A stretch of DNA of 64,000 nt from Diaphorobacter caeni (GTDB lineage Bacteria > Pseudomonadota > Gammaproteobacteria > Burkholderiales > Burkholderiaceae_C). A model generated the notes under the pieces. The model saw nothing but the letters and a program-made list of their open reading frames with translations, was not told the DNA's origin and did no database searches. Position numbers and translations under genes: made by a program. The DNA lies in contig NZ_JADKYZ010000002.1 in NCBI RefSeq assembly GCF_015354245.1, forward strand, positions 186,001 through 250,000, given 5' to 3'. Of the stretch, positions 18,210 through 27,464 are shown piece by piece; position 1 is the first letter of the stretch, and the number at the start of each line of letters is the position of its first letter.

Positions 18210-18896
18210 ATGAACAAGACCGTCGCCTCCTCCGTCAACCATTGGATCGCAGCCGGTGTCCAGCACGCCGTCCTCTCGCGCACCATGCCAGCGCTGCGCC
18301 ACGATCTGGCGGGGTCCGTGTCGGTGCTGCGCATGGGCATGGCCGTCATCTCGCGCAAGCTAGAGACCAGCGCCGAGCCACTGTCACGCGAAGAGATCGC
18401 GCCGCGGCTTCTGTCCATCGAATCGGGCATCAACGATCTCAACCAAGGGCTGCGGCGGCTGCGGCACTGGGACAAGCAAAGCCATGAGCTGCTGAACGCG
18501 CGAGACCTGCTCGGTGAAATCTGGGAACTCTCGCGCCCTTTTCTCGCGCTGCGCTGCATCGAGCAATCGCCCCTCGCGGATGCCGACGCGGCCGCCTGGC
18601 CACGGCACCCCATCCCGCCGCAACCGCTGATGTATCTGCTGCTCGCCAGCATCTACCACCTCGCGGAAGGCACCGACAGCGTGCCGCAGCGCATCGCCGT
18701 CACGCCCGACGATGAGTGCCTTCACCTCGTGGCCGAAGGCCTTGCGCCATCAAGCGGCGTGCCGGACGTGCTGCGCAGCGATGGCCCGCTCAACACCCCG
18801 CCCATTGACCGCACCGGGCTCCTGTGCCTCGCGGAGCACCTGCAGCGCCGCATCGAATTCACGTCCGCTCAGTCCGTGCTCATTCACCTCGGTTGA
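18210..18896 (+). CDS. Unassigned protein with histidine-kinase-like dimerisation motif
   Basis: A 228-residue soluble protein. Residues 24-45 (TMPALRHDLAGSVSVLRMG) resemble the H-box of histidine kinases and phosphotransfer proteins, with a His followed by Asp, in a helical context. The C-terminal half could be a degenerate ATPase domain, but no N, G1 or G2 box can be pointed to. It might therefore be a phosphotransfer protein or a kinase remnant; this is inference. No response regulator is adjacent. The start gives a conventional N-terminus; the 3' end overlaps the convergent DUF429 gene by 13 bp. Confidence 0.65.
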   Translation: MNKTVASSVNHWIAAGVQHAVLSRTMPALRHDLAGSVSVLRMGMAVISRKLETSAEPLSREEIAPRLLSIESGINDLNQGLRRLRHWDKQSHELLNARDLLGEIWELSRPFLALRCIEQSPLADADAAAWPRHPIPPQPLMYLLLASIYHLAEGTDSVPQRIAVTPDDECLHLVAEGLAPSSGVPDVLRSDGPLNTPPIDRTGLLCLAEHLQRRIEFTSAQSVLIHLG

Positions 18897-19753
18897 ACGC
18901 CGACGATCCAGCCTTCGAGCGCATCCATGTCCGCCGGCAGCCCGTAGTTCGCATGCCCGGCAAGATGCTGGCGATGCGCCCAGCCGGCTTCGAGCATGCA
19001 GAGCACCGCATCGACACTGTCTCCGCTGGCGTCGCCTTCAAGCTGCTCGCGTTGCGCGCCGCTCAGCTGCACTCGGATGCCATCGAGCATGGGCAGCGGC
19101 TTCGGCAGCTGCGCCACGATCTGTCGCCTGGTTGCAGCACGTTCCGCCGTCCACTTCGCACGGTCATCGCTCTTGTAGCTCGCGCAGCCCACCCACTGGC
19201 GCGCCAGCCAGCCCGGATAGGCCTCCAGGGCCACGCGGCTGCGGTCGCCCTGCAGCAGACCCGGCAGATGCACGCCCGCCGCGCGCAGCAACGGCACGCC
19301 CGCGTGCATCATGTAGGCGACGGGCGGATTCACCCATTTCATCGACGGACTGGAGCCCGCGGGGCCATCCGTGGCGCGGTGCGCGAACTTGCCGCCGACC
19401 GGCCGCGCGGCGCAGAAAGCGGCAAACATGTCGCGGATCTCCGCACGGGACAACGACGCAAAATGCGCCATGCAGTCGCCCCAGTCGCTCGGCCAGTTCA
19501 GCGCATTGACCAGTTCACGCGGAAGCCCGAAGGGAAGATCGAAGCCGCCCACCCAGACCTCGGGCTGGGCAAGCCAGGCAGCGAAGGCGTCGAGGCTTTC
19601 GATACGTTCAAGCGCGAGCAGTCGGATGCACGGATCGCCGTGATGCCCGCCAGGCTCCAGCCATTCGCCCCGCGCCAGCACGATGGCTTTGCGGCGCGTG
19701 GGACTGCTCGAGAAATCGCAGCCGATCAGTTGCGGCGGCCGCGCGTTCATCAC
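18884..19753 (-). CDS. DUF429-family protein
   Basis: A 289-residue soluble protein with the family's opening IGCDFSSSPTRRKAIVLA (an RNase H-like first strand with Asp) and the acidic GFDLPFGLPRELV segment. The fold suggests a nuclease-type or nucleotide-handling enzyme, but no activity is established to my knowledge. Two adjacent ATGs (19753 and 19750) are possible starts. The preceding DMT transporter on the same strand stops two bases before this start, so they are probably cotranscribed. Confidence 0.8.
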   Translation of the reverse strand: MMNARPPQLIGCDFSSSPTRRKAIVLARGEWLEPGGHHGDPCIRLLALERIESLDAFAAWLAQPEVWVGGFDLPFGLPRELVNALNWPSDWGDCMAHFASLSRAEIRDMFAAFCAARPVGGKFAHRATDGPAGSSPSMKWVNPPVAYMMHAGVPLLRAAGVHLPGLLQGDRSRVALEAYPGWLARQWVGCASYKSDDRAKWTAERAATRRQIVAQLPKPLPMLDGIRVQLSGAQREQLEGDASGDSVDAVLCMLEAGWAHRQHLAGHANYGLPADMDALEGWIVGVQPR

Positions 19754-19754
19754 A

Positions 19755-20639
19755 TCAACCGAGGCCCAGCGCCGTCACGCCCACCGCGATCAGCACGGCG
19801 CCGCAGATGCGTGCCTTGCGATCGCCCTCCTTGAGCAGATGGCCGCCGATCAGCGCGGCAAACAGCATCGAGACCTCGCGCGCGGGGGCGACGTGCGACA
19901 TCGGCGCATGCTGCATCGCGTAGAGCACCAGCACATAGGCGATCGGACTGACCACGGCCACGGCCAGCGCGTATTTCCATTGCACCTTCCACAGAGCCTT
20001 GAGCTCCGCAGGCTTGCGCAGCGCGACCGGCGCCAGCAGCATGATGCGCAGGATGTTGCCCATGTAGTCGACCAGAATCGGCGACATCAGCATGATTTTC
20101 ACCGCATAGCCATCGACCACGGTGTACGACGCGATGAACACGCCGGTGAGCACGCCATAGAACATGCCCTTGTGGATGCGGGCGCGGGCACTCTGCTCCT
20201 TGGCCGCCGTGCGCAGCAGGTTCACGCCACCAGCGATCAGAAACACGCCGCCGACCACCGCCGCGATGCCCAGCGCGCCGAGCGCGGACAACGATTCGCC
20301 GAGGAAGGTGATCGCGATCATCGACGACAGCAGCGGCCCTGTGCCACGCGCCAGCGGGTAGACCACGGTGAGATCGGCCTTGCGGTAGCCGCGCAGCAGC
20401 ACGACGAAATACAGCACGTGCAGCACGCCGCTCAGTGCGACGATGCCCCACTCCTTGGGCCCCCACAGCGGCACCACGTCACGGCCCAGCCACCAGCCGA
20501 GCGGTGCCCAGACCACCATGTTGAGCACCGAGGTGAAGAAGGCAAAGCGCGAGTCGCCACCGGCGCGCTTGGCCACGATGTTCCAACCCGCGTGAATCAG
20601 CCCCGCGAGAATGATCAGACCGAAAGCCGTGAGAGACAT
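19755..20639 (-). CDS. EamA/DMT-family transporter
   Basis: A 294-residue inner-membrane protein with about ten hydrophobic helices arranged as two EamA repeats. The first (GLIHAGWNIVAKRAGGD ... VYPLARGTGPLLSS) and second (GVFIASYTVVDGY ... PAREVSMLFAALIGG) each carry the conserved proline-containing motif. Members export metabolites such as amino acids. It lies immediately upstream of the DUF429 gene on the same strand with a one-base gap, and 108 bp downstream of the BLUF gene. Confidence 0.9.
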   Translation of the reverse strand: MSLTAFGLIILAGLIHAGWNIVAKRAGGDSRFAFFTSVLNMVVWAPLGWWLGRDVVPLWGPKEWGIVALSGVLHVLYFVVLLRGYRKADLTVVYPLARGTGPLLSSMIAITFLGESLSALGALGIAAVVGGVFLIAGGVNLLRTAAKEQSARARIHKGMFYGVLTGVFIASYTVVDGYAVKIMLMSPILVDYMGNILRIMLLAPVALRKPAELKALWKVQWKYALAVAVVSPIAYVLVLYAMQHAPMSHVAPAREVSMLFAALIGGHLLKEGDRKARICGAVLIAVGVTALGLG

Positions 20640-20747
20640 GCGTTGTTCGTTATGGGATGGTTTGTCTGCATGTTCAAGGCGAAGCGCGCCCTGCCGGTGC
20701 GCTTCTCATCCCCTCGAGCGCACTTTGCGCCGAGGAGGCAACCGCGA

Positions 20748-21176
20748 TCAGGCGCGGCCGATGACCGAGGCCGTCGCCATCAGCTCTTCGAGCAGCGCGA
20801 ACGACACCTTGCCCGATGTCGAATACGGATCGAATTCGGGACGCTCGGAGTACTTGAGCACGATGGAATGATTGAGCTTGGCGAGGTTCACATGGCCCAT
20901 GGTCCAGCCGCCGAAGCGCCGTTCGGAGATTTCCTCGAACGACAGCAGCTCCACGTCCTTGTGGCGCACGTCCGCCTGGATGCTCCCGAACAGCTCGCTC
21001 ACGGTGGAGCGGCCACCCTCGATGGCCTGCAGGAAAATGCCGCCGCCATAGCACAGCACGCCCGTGATGCCGCTCGCCGGATTGTGCGAACGCGATTGTG
21101 TGAGGATGGCTTCGATGGCCGCTGGCGACGTGTCGACCGCGCGGCTCACATACAGCAAACGCACCAGCATGCTCAT
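20748..21176 (-). CDS. BLUF-domain blue-light sensor
   Basis: A 142-residue protein consisting of a single FAD-binding BLUF domain with a short C-terminal helix and no attached output domain. The residues that form the flavin hydrogen-bond switch in AppA are present: Y9 (LLYVSRA), N32 (SHNPASGITG) and Q50 (IFLQAIEG). W91 and M93 (GGWTMGH) of the signalling strand are also present. It therefore looks photoactive. Its ATG overlaps the folE stop by four bases, so it is translationally coupled to GTP cyclohydrolase. Short BLUF proteins usually act by protein contact; the partner here is unknown. Confidence 0.95.
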   Translation of the reverse strand: MSMLVRLLYVSRAVDTSPAAIEAILTQSRSHNPASGITGVLCYGGGIFLQAIEGGRSTVSELFGSIQADVRHKDVELLSFEEISERRFGGWTMGHVNLAKLNHSIVLKYSERPEFDPYSTSGKVSFALLEELMATASVIGRA

Positions 21177-21913
21177 TTCCTTCCGGGAATCAGTGACAGG
21201 AATTCGCGGCGCAACGTGGGGTTCGTGAGGAACACGCCACGCATCACCGAGTTGATCATCTTGCTGTCCATCTCGCGCACGCCGCGCCAGGACATGCAGA
21301 AGTGCGACGCCTCCATCACCACGGCCAGGCCATCGGGCTGGGTCTTTTCCATGATGAGGTCAGCCAGTTGCACCACGGCCTCTTCCTGGATCTGCGGACG
21401 GCCCATGACCCAGTCCACCAGACGCGCGTACTTCGAGAGACCGATCACGTTGGTGTGTTCATTGGGCAGCACGCCGATCCAGATCTTGCCGATGACCGGG
21501 CAGAAGTGGTGGCTGCAGGCGCTGCGCACGGTGATCGGGCCGACGATCATCAGCTCGTTCAGATGCTCGGCGTTCGGGAATTCGGTGATCGGCGGCGGCG
21601 CGACGTAGCGGCCACGGAACACCTCGTTGATGTACATCTTCGCGACGCGGCGCGCGGTGTTGTTCGTGTTGTGGTCGCCCTTGGTGTCGATGACCATGCT
21701 GTCGAGCACGCCCTGCATCTTCACTTCCACTTCGTCCAGCAGCTTCTCCAGCTCGCCGGGTTCGATGAATTCGGAGATGTTGTCGTTGGCGTTGAAACGC
21801 TTGCGCGCAGCGGCCAGACGCTCGCGGATCTTCACGGAGACAGGCGTGCCCTCGTCGGCCAGTGGCTTGGCGTTCAACGGCTCTGCGTTGGGGGCGTCAG
21901 GGATTTGTGACAT
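21173..21913 (-). CDS. folE: GTP cyclohydrolase I
   Basis: Converts GTP to 7,8-dihydroneopterin triphosphate, the first step to folate and related pterins. The zinc ligands C133 and C206 and the catalytic H135/H136 are seen in SACSHHFCPVIG and SHFCMSWRGV. At 246 residues it carries an N-terminal extension of about 45 residues not present in minimal versions. The start at MSQIPDAP was chosen; an ATG ten codons upstream is possible. The BLUF gene overlaps its end. The nearby nudB product could use its reaction product. Confidence 0.95.
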   Translation of the reverse strand: MSQIPDAPNAEPLNAKPLADEGTPVSVKIRERLAAARKRFNANDNISEFIEPGELEKLLDEVEVKMQGVLDSMVIDTKGDHNTNNTARRVAKMYINEVFRGRYVAPPPITEFPNAEHLNELMIVGPITVRSACSHHFCPVIGKIWIGVLPNEHTNVIGLSKYARLVDWVMGRPQIQEEAVVQLADLIMEKTQPDGLAVVMEASHFCMSWRGVREMDSKMINSVMRGVFLTNPTLRREFLSLIPGRK

Positions 21914-22025
21914 ATCGGCATGGTAACAGCGATTGGAGTCCACAGTGCGGGATGGTACATCTCGCCTCGCGGCTTGTCGGGCAATCGCCAGCAGCTATTA
22001 AATAGAGAGCAACAAAGCTCCATTT

Positions 22026-23261
22026 TCAGTACCTGTTGCCGGTGACCCAGATGAGCGAGCGCATGATGGCTGCGGCGATGTGATCGAGCATGCGCTGGCG
22101 CAGCGGACGGCTCGTGAAGGCTTCGAGGGCCATGGGCTGACCGGCCTTCTCCATGGCGTGCACCAGACGCTCGTGCAAGTCTTTCGCGAAGTCAGCGTCC
22201 TCGACGACCACGTTCGCTTCGCGCGCGAGCAGCAGCGACAGCGGCTCCAGATTGGATGAACCGACCGTCGCCCAGGGCCGCTCGCCGTTGGCGTCGATCA
22301 CCGCGACTTTGGCGTGCAGAAAGCTCGGCGCGTATTCAAAAATCTCGACCCCGGCTTCCAGCAGCGCGCCGTAGACCGGCCGCGACGCGTGGTACTGCAT
22401 GAAATATTCATAGCGCCCCTGCAGCAGCAGCTTCACGCTCACGCCGCGCCTGGCCGCGACGATCAGCGCGCGGCGCAGCTTGCGGCCCGGCAGGAAATAG
22501 GCGTTGGCGATGATGATTTCCTGACGCGCGCTGCCGATGGCGCGCAAATAGGCCTTCTCGATGCGCGCGCGATTGCGCAGGTTGTCACGAAACAGCAGCG
22601 CGGCTCGCATGCCCTTGACCTTGGCGGCCGAGCGCTTGGCCGCGCCCTGCGCGGCGCCCGCAGCCTTGAGGTCGGCGACGGCACGCGAGATCTGGCGCTT
22701 GCGCACGTCGTGCACCGCACGCATGCGCCACCAGAGCTTGTCCATGTTGTCCGAGGCCAGCTCGACCACCGCCCCCTTGGCGCGCACCGCAAAGTCGAAG
22801 CGAGGAAACTCGAGCTGACCATGGTTGGGGTCATAAAAGTCGTCGAGCACGTTGATGCCGCCGCAATACATGGTCTCGTCGTCCACCACGCAGAGCTTGC
22901 GATGCAGTCTGCGCCAGGCCTTGGGCAGCAGCAGCGAGAGCTGTCCCACGGCGGAATACACCTGCAGCTGCACGCCGGCGGTCTGGAATCGATCCCGCAA
23001 CGCCTTGGGCACCGGCCCGGTGCCGAAGCCATCCACGGCCACGCGCACGTCCACGCCGCGCTCCGCCGCACGGATCAGCGCATCGGCCACGCTCTGGCCG
23101 GTGGCGGTGCAGTCGAAGATGTAGGTTTCGAACTGGATGCTGTGCGCCGCCGCATCCATGTCCGCGATCAGGGCGGGGAAGAACTCCTGTGTGCCCTGCA
23201 GCAGCTGAACGTCATGTCCAGGCAGGTAGTCGATGCGTTTGCGCGGCGCCGCCGGGCTCAA
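22026..23261 (-). CDS. clsB: Cardiolipin synthase B-type phospholipase-D family protein
   Basis: Membrane phospholipid enzyme that joins phosphatidyl groups to form cardiolipin. It has two HKD catalytic motifs: H120, K122, D127 (HRKLCVVDD) and H316, K318, D323 (HAKVAVID). The protein has 411 residues and no N-terminal membrane helices, as in ClsB. Start chosen at a TTG overlapping the upstream TGA (TTGA), because GGAG lies 7 bp before it and no conserved residues precede it. An ATG at 23306 would overlap the upstream gene by 49 bp. Confidence 0.88.
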   Translation of the reverse strand: MSPAAPRKRIDYLPGHDVQLLQGTQEFFPALIADMDAAAHSIQFETYIFDCTATGQSVADALIRAAERGVDVRVAVDGFGTGPVPKALRDRFQTAGVQLQVYSAVGQLSLLLPKAWRRLHRKLCVVDDETMYCGGINVLDDFYDPNHGQLEFPRFDFAVRAKGAVVELASDNMDKLWWRMRAVHDVRKRQISRAVADLKAAGAAQGAAKRSAAKVKGMRAALLFRDNLRNRARIEKAYLRAIGSARQEIIIANAYFLPGRKLRRALIVAARRGVSVKLLLQGRYEYFMQYHASRPVYGALLEAGVEIFEYAPSFLHAKVAVIDANGERPWATVGSSNLEPLSLLLAREANVVVEDADFAKDLHERLVHAMEKAGQPMALEAFTSRPLRQRMLDHIAAAIMRSLIWVTGNRY

Positions 23262-24028
23262 AGACGGAACTCCGCGATCAGTGGCAGGTGGTCCGACATG
23301 CGCCACCAGATGCGCCCGCTCGGCACGTAGAGGCTGGTCGGGTGCAGACCGCGCACATAGACGTGGTCCAGCTGCGCCATCGGCAGGCGCGCAGGATAGG
23401 TGTTGGAGCGCGGGCCCTCGTCGTACTCGAACAGCCCGAAGCCCGCGAGCATGCGCTTGATCTGGAAGCCCCAGTCGTTGAAGTCGCCGGCCACGATGAG
23501 CGGCGCATCCTTGGGCACCTCGCGCTCGATGAAGCGGTGGATCTGCGCGATCTGGCGGATGCGGCTCTCGTGGATCAGCCCCAGATGCACGACGATGGCA
23601 TGCACCCGCTGGCCCTGGAAATCGATCTCCACGTGCAGCAGCCCGCGCTGCTCGAATCGGTGGTCCGAGATGTCCTCGTGGCTGGAACCGATCACCGGCC
23701 AGCGCGAGAGCAGCGCATTGCCGTGTTCGCCGTCGCGGGTGTAGGCGTTGGTGCGGTAGACCGCTTCATAGCCTTCGGGAGAGAGATATTCCGCCTGCGG
23801 AACCTCGGGCCAGCGGTCGAAGTACTTCTCTTCGCGCCGGTTCATCTTGCGCACTTCCTGCAGACAGACGATGTCGGCATCCAGCTGCTCGACCGCGTGG
23901 CCCAGATTGTGGATCTCCAGTCGACGGCTGGGGCCCAGACCTTGAACGCCCTTGTGGATGTTGTAGGTGGCAACGCGAAGAATGCCGGAGTGCTCGTCTT
24001 GCGTGCTGGTCGTCATGTGTGTAGTCAT
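23258..24028 (-). CDS. Endonuclease/exonuclease/phosphatase-family protein
   Basis: A 256-residue metal-dependent phosphoesterase. It shows the family motifs in order: N in RVATYNIHKG, E in VCLQEVRK, GDFND near the middle and SDHLPL at the end. It has no signal peptide. Such proteins paired with clsB are common in proteobacteria and may act on phospholipid or nucleotide phosphates; the substrate is not known. The ATG overlaps the nudB stop by four bases and its own stop overlaps the clsB start, forming a coupled three-gene unit. Confidence 0.88.
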   Translation of the reverse strand: MTTHMTTSTQDEHSGILRVATYNIHKGVQGLGPSRRLEIHNLGHAVEQLDADIVCLQEVRKMNRREEKYFDRWPEVPQAEYLSPEGYEAVYRTNAYTRDGEHGNALLSRWPVIGSSHEDISDHRFEQRGLLHVEIDFQGQRVHAIVVHLGLIHESRIRQIAQIHRFIEREVPKDAPLIVAGDFNDWGFQIKRMLAGFGLFEYDEGPRSNTYPARLPMAQLDHVYVRGLHPTSLYVPSGRIWWRMSDHLPLIAEFRL

Positions 24029-24537
24029 CTTCTGACAAATCTTGGCAGCCACAGTATGGCTTCGGAGTTCGACGACGAGTAGCAACGGTCCGCAGCTTCT
24101 CGCCAGTCCCACCATTCATATGCAGTGTGTTCCCGGGGATTCAAGAGCACGGGCGTGCCCGAAGGCACCTCGAGGCCGAAAACCCGCTCCACATTCTCGC
24201 GCACGCCGGGCTCGTAGCGGTGCAGCCACTGGGGATAGATGCTGTAGACGTTCTCGAGGTTCCAGTCGGTCAGCCTGCAGCCCTGGGCATTGCTGTCAAT
24301 GCCCGTTTCTTCGAGCACCTCGCGATGCGCAGTGTGCGCGAACGCCTCATCCACCGCGTCCTTGCTGCCCGTGACGGACTGCCAGAACTCGGTGCGCGCA
24401 CCCTCGCCCGTCTCGCCGGTTCCTCCGGTGCGCCGAAGCAGCAGCACCTGCAGATCCGCCGTGTGGATCACGACCAGCACCGACTGCGGAATCTTCCAGC
24501 CGGCCGCAACGGCCGGAGCGCTCGTTTCACTCATCAT
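24025..24537 (-). CDS. nudB: Nudix hydrolase, dihydroneopterin triphosphate diphosphatase type
   Basis: Removes pyrophosphate from dihydroneopterin triphosphate in folate synthesis (or from dATP). The Nudix box is visible as GSKDAVDE ... REVLEETGID, with one residue more than usual between the first Gly and Glu. It has 170 residues. The MMSETSAP start is preceded by GGGAG 13 bp upstream; longer frames are not conserved. NudB acts on the FolE product, and folE is about 2.1 kb away on the same strand. It heads the nudB-EEP-clsB overlap chain. Confidence 0.87.
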   Translation of the reverse strand: MMSETSAPAVAAGWKIPQSVLVVIHTADLQVLLLRRTGGTGETGEGARTEFWQSVTGSKDAVDEAFAHTAHREVLEETGIDSNAQGCRLTDWNLENVYSIYPQWLHRYEPGVRENVERVFGLEVPSGTPVLLNPREHTAYEWWDWREAADRCYSSSNSEAILWLPRFVRR

Positions 24538-24588
24538 GTCTGCGGAGTATCTCCCACCATTGTGCGCGCTTGCCACGGCATCCGCATG

Positions 24589-25455
24589 TCAGCGTTTGGC
24601 TTGACTGGCCTGTGCAGATGCGCCCGTTGCAGGCTTGGTCGCCACGGGCGGCGGCAGCTCCTTTTCCTGCAGCAGCCGAAGCTGGTGCACCAGCTGGTTG
24701 TGCGAATGCAGGAAGGCGGCCGCGATCACCTTGCCCTCGTTGGTGTTGCTCCAGCCCATGCCCGCACCGCCGCCGACCTTGCCGAGCACAAAGCCGCCGA
24801 CGCCCAGATCGGTCGCACGGGCCGACCCGGTCGATGCGGCGACCTGCTCGGTGGTCTCGTTGTCGGTGAGGAACAGCGCGGTCTGCGCCTCCTTGAACTT
24901 CACCTGCTCGGCCACGCCGGCCAGCCCCGCGATGTCGCGCAGCACCGGAATCATCGCGATGATGCCCGCAAGGCCACGCCCCGCGTCCTGCTCGCTGAAG
25001 GTGAGGCTCGGCGTCATCGTGTACTGCGCCTCGTAGCCCTTGCCCTTGCTCACCGTGCCGTTCGGACGCAGCACGCCCGAGTCGCGCAGCTCTCCCTCGC
25101 GGATCGTGCCCTGCAGGCCCCCCGCGCGGTCCACCACGCGAAAGCAGCCGCTTTGCTGCATCAGCAGCTTCACCAGCGGCACGGGGGTGGGCGGCAGGTT
25201 CACGCTCGAAGGCATGATGTAGCCGCGTGGATTCTCCAGCAGCGCCACGGTGGCGATGGGTTGCTCGCAGCGCTCAAGCGTCGGATTGGCATCGCGCGCG
25301 CCCGCAGGGCCTGCCGAGCCCGTGACCTCCGAACTGCCCTGCCCCAATTCCGTCTTTTTCTCGCCGCAGCCCGCGAGCGACAGCGCCACCAGAACGCCAA
25401 CGCCGACGACAGCGCCAGCACGGGCCGGTGTGCGCATCCGAGTTGCAGACTTCAT
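24589..25455 (-). CDS. Lipoprotein with CsgG-like domain
   Basis: A 288-residue lipoprotein: positively charged N-terminus, hydrophobic core and lipobox LAGC with C30 as the modified residue. The mature part (EQPIATVALLENP, LLMQQSGCFRVVDRA, LTFSEQDAGRGLAGIIAMIPV) resembles the CsgG/HfaB family, whose founder forms an outer-membrane pore for curli. No curli genes are nearby, so only the fold is inferred. The tail is rich in Ala, Pro and Gln. The ATG has GAGGGA directly upstream. It lies between aspS and nudB on the same strand but after the aspS terminator. Confidence 0.75.
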   Translation of the reverse strand: MKSATRMRTPARAGAVVGVGVLVALSLAGCGEKKTELGQGSSEVTGSAGPAGARDANPTLERCEQPIATVALLENPRGYIMPSSVNLPPTPVPLVKLLMQQSGCFRVVDRAGGLQGTIREGELRDSGVLRPNGTVSKGKGYEAQYTMTPSLTFSEQDAGRGLAGIIAMIPVLRDIAGLAGVAEQVKFKEAQTALFLTDNETTEQVAASTGSARATDLGVGGFVLGKVGGGAGMGWSNTNEGKVIAAAFLHSHNQLVHQLRLLQEKELPPPVATKPATGASAQASQAKR

Positions 25456-25494
25456 GCATTCCCTCACAAAAACAATGGCCGCCTGGAGCCTGTT

Positions 25495-25548
25495 TGCGAT
25501 CTCAGCGCAAGACCGTGTGGAGATCGCGAGCATGCTCTTGAGGCCCTG
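25495..25548. repeat. Short copy of the second palindromic repeat type
   Basis: GCGATCTC (25496-25503) and GAGATCGC (25521-25528) form a dyad, followed by a segment (CCGTGTGGAGATCG onward, ending AGGCCCT) closely matching the right end of the element at 57898-58074. The central part of that element is missing. It sits between the lipoprotein start and the aspS terminator. Confidence 0.5.
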
Positions 25549-25585
25549 AAAAACAAAAACGCCAAAGCCCGAAGGCCTTGGCGTT
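25549..25585 (-). terminator. Rho-independent terminator of aspS
   Basis: On the minus strand AACGCCAAGGCC pairs with GGCTTTGGCGTT around TTCG with one mismatch, followed by TTTTTGTTTTT. It lies 33 bp after the aspS stop. Confidence 0.85.
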
Positions 25586-25617
25586 ATACCGTTTTCCGCT
25601 GAAAGCCGTCTGAAAAC

Positions 25618-27417
25618 TTATTGCGCGGCGGGTGTCACGTTGCGCAGCTTGATGTGCAGTTCGCGCAGTTGCTTCTCGTCGACCGGCGAAGGCGCCTGCG
25701 TGAGCAGATCCTGTGCGCGCTGGGTCTTGGGGAAGGCGATCACGTCGCGGATCGATTCGGCGCCGGTCATCAGCGTGATCAGACGGTCCAGGCCAAAGGC
25801 CAGACCGCCGTGTGGAGGCGCGCCGTACTGCAGCGCGTCCAGCAGGTAGCCGAACTTGGCGCGGGCATCCGCCTCCGAGATCTTGAGCGCGGTGAACACC
25901 TTGCTCTGCACGTCGGCGCGGTGGATACGCACCGAGCCACCGCCCAGTTCCCAGCCGTTCAGGACCATGTCGTAGGCCTTGGCGATGCACTTGCCCGGAT
26001 CGGTGTCCATGAGGTCTTCATGGCCGTCCTTGGGCGACGTGAACGGATGGTGCACGGCGGCCCAGCGGTCGTTCTCTTCGTCGTACTCGAACATCGGGAA
26101 GTCCACCACCCACAGCGGTGCCCACTTGTTCTCGAACAGGCCGGACTTCTTGCCGAACTCGCTGTGACCGACCTTCAGACGCAGTGCGCCGATGGAGTCG
26201 TTGACGATCTTTTCCTTGTCGGCGCCGAAGAACAGCAGGTCGCCGTCCTGAGCGCCGGTGCGCTTCAGAATTTCAGCGATGGCCGCATCGTGCAGGTTCT
26301 TCACGATGGGCGACTGCAGACCGTCGCGGCCCTTGGCCACTTCGTTGACCTTGATCCATGCGAGGCCCTTGGCACCGTAGATCTTGACGAATTCCGTGTA
26401 CGAATCGATCTCGCCGCGCGAGATTTCCGCGCCGCCAGGAACGCGCAGCGCCACGACGCGGCCACCCTTGGTGGTGGCGGGCGTGGAGAACACCTTGAAG
26501 TCCACGTCCTTCATCACTTCGGTGAGTTCGGTGAACTCGAGCTTCACGCGCAGATCGGGCTTGTCGGAGCCGAAGCGGAAGGCCGCGTCCTGGTACGTCA
26601 TGATCGGGAACTCGCCCAGATCCACGTTCAGTTGCTGCTGGAACACTTCCTTGATCATCTGCTGGAAAATCGCGCGGATTTCCTCTTCGTTCAGGAACGA
26701 CGTTTCGCAGTCGATCTGCGTGAACTCCGGCTGGCGGTCAGCGCGCAGGTCTTCGTCGCGGAAGCACTTGGTGATCTGGTAGTAGCGGTCGTAGCCGGCC
26801 ACCATCAGCATCTGCTTGTAGAGCTGGGGCGACTGGGGCAGCGCGAAGAACTCGCCGTCATGCACGCGGCTTGGCACCAGATAGTCGCGCGCGCCTTCGG
26901 GCGTGCTCTTGCCGAGCATCGGGGTTTCGATGTCGATGAAGCCGAGCTTGTCGAGGTAGTTGCGCACCTGGATGGCGGTCTTGTAGCGCAGCATCATGTT
27001 GCGTTGCATGTACGGACGGCGCAGGTCCAGCACGCGATGCGTGAGGCGCGTCGTTTCCGACAGGTTCTCGTCGTCGAGCTGGAACGGAGGCGTCACCGAC
27101 GCATTCAGCACGTGCAGCTCATGGCACAGCACTTCGATCTGGCCGCTCTTGAGCTTGTCGTTGGTCGTGCCTGCGGGACGCGCGCGCACCAGACCCTTGA
27201 CCTGCACGCAGAACTCGTTGCGCAGGTCTTCGGCGACCTTGAACATCTCGGGGCGATCCGGATCGCACACCACCTGCACATAGCCTTCGCGGTCGCGCAG
27301 GTCGATGAAGATCACGCCACCATGGTCGCGGCGACGGTTCACCCAGCCGCACAGGGTCACGGTTTGGCCCAGCAGGGCCTCGGTCACAAGACCGCAGTAT
27401 TCGGTACGCATTGCCAT
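25618..27417 (-). CDS. aspS: Aspartyl-tRNA synthetase
   Basis: Class II synthetase charging tRNA-Asp. The 599-residue protein has the N-terminal anticodon-binding OB fold ([23 protein letters not shown]), motif 2 ([19 protein letters not shown]) and motif 3 ([14 protein letters not shown]), with the bacterial insertion domain between. It may be the non-discriminating type that also serves tRNA-Asn, but gatCAB is not in the window and this was not tested. The first ATG has AGGAAG 7 bp upstream. DUF502 and FmdB genes precede it on the same strand. Confidence 0.97.
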   Translation of the reverse strand: MAMRTEYCGLVTEALLGQTVTLCGWVNRRRDHGGVIFIDLRDREGYVQVVCDPDRPEMFKVAEDLRNEFCVQVKGLVRARPAGTTNDKLKSGQIEVLCHELHVLNASVTPPFQLDDENLSETTRLTHRVLDLRRPYMQRNMMLRYKTAIQVRNYLDKLGFIDIETPMLGKSTPEGARDYLVPSRVHDGEFFALPQSPQLYKQMLMVAGYDRYYQITKCFRDEDLRADRQPEFTQIDCETSFLNEEEIRAIFQQMIKEVFQQQLNVDLGEFPIMTYQDAAFRFGSDKPDLRVKLEFTELTEVMKDVDFKVFSTPATTKGGRVVALRVPGGAEISRGEIDSYTEFVKIYGAKGLAWIKVNEVAKGRDGLQSPIVKNLHDAAIAEILKRTGAQDGDLLFFGADKEKIVNDSIGALRLKVGHSEFGKKSGLFENKWAPLWVVDFPMFEYDEENDRWAAVHHPFTSPKDGHEDLMDTDPGKCIAKAYDMVLNGWELGGGSVRIHRADVQSKVFTALKISEADARAKFGYLLDALQYGAPPHGGLAFGLDRLITLMTGAESIRDVIAFPKTQRAQDLLTQAPSPVDEKQLRELHIKLRNVTPAAQ

Positions 27418-27464
27418 GGTCTAACTTCCTGCGCCCTCTTGGGACGCGTCTATTGCATGTTTGT

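Noticed and set aside
21960-22025. AT-rich stretch with AGCAGCTATTAAATAG between folE and clsB as a known short repeat
   Set aside because: It recalls small intergenic repeats of this family, but no inverted partner or second copy is seen in the window, so it is probably just the folE promoter region.
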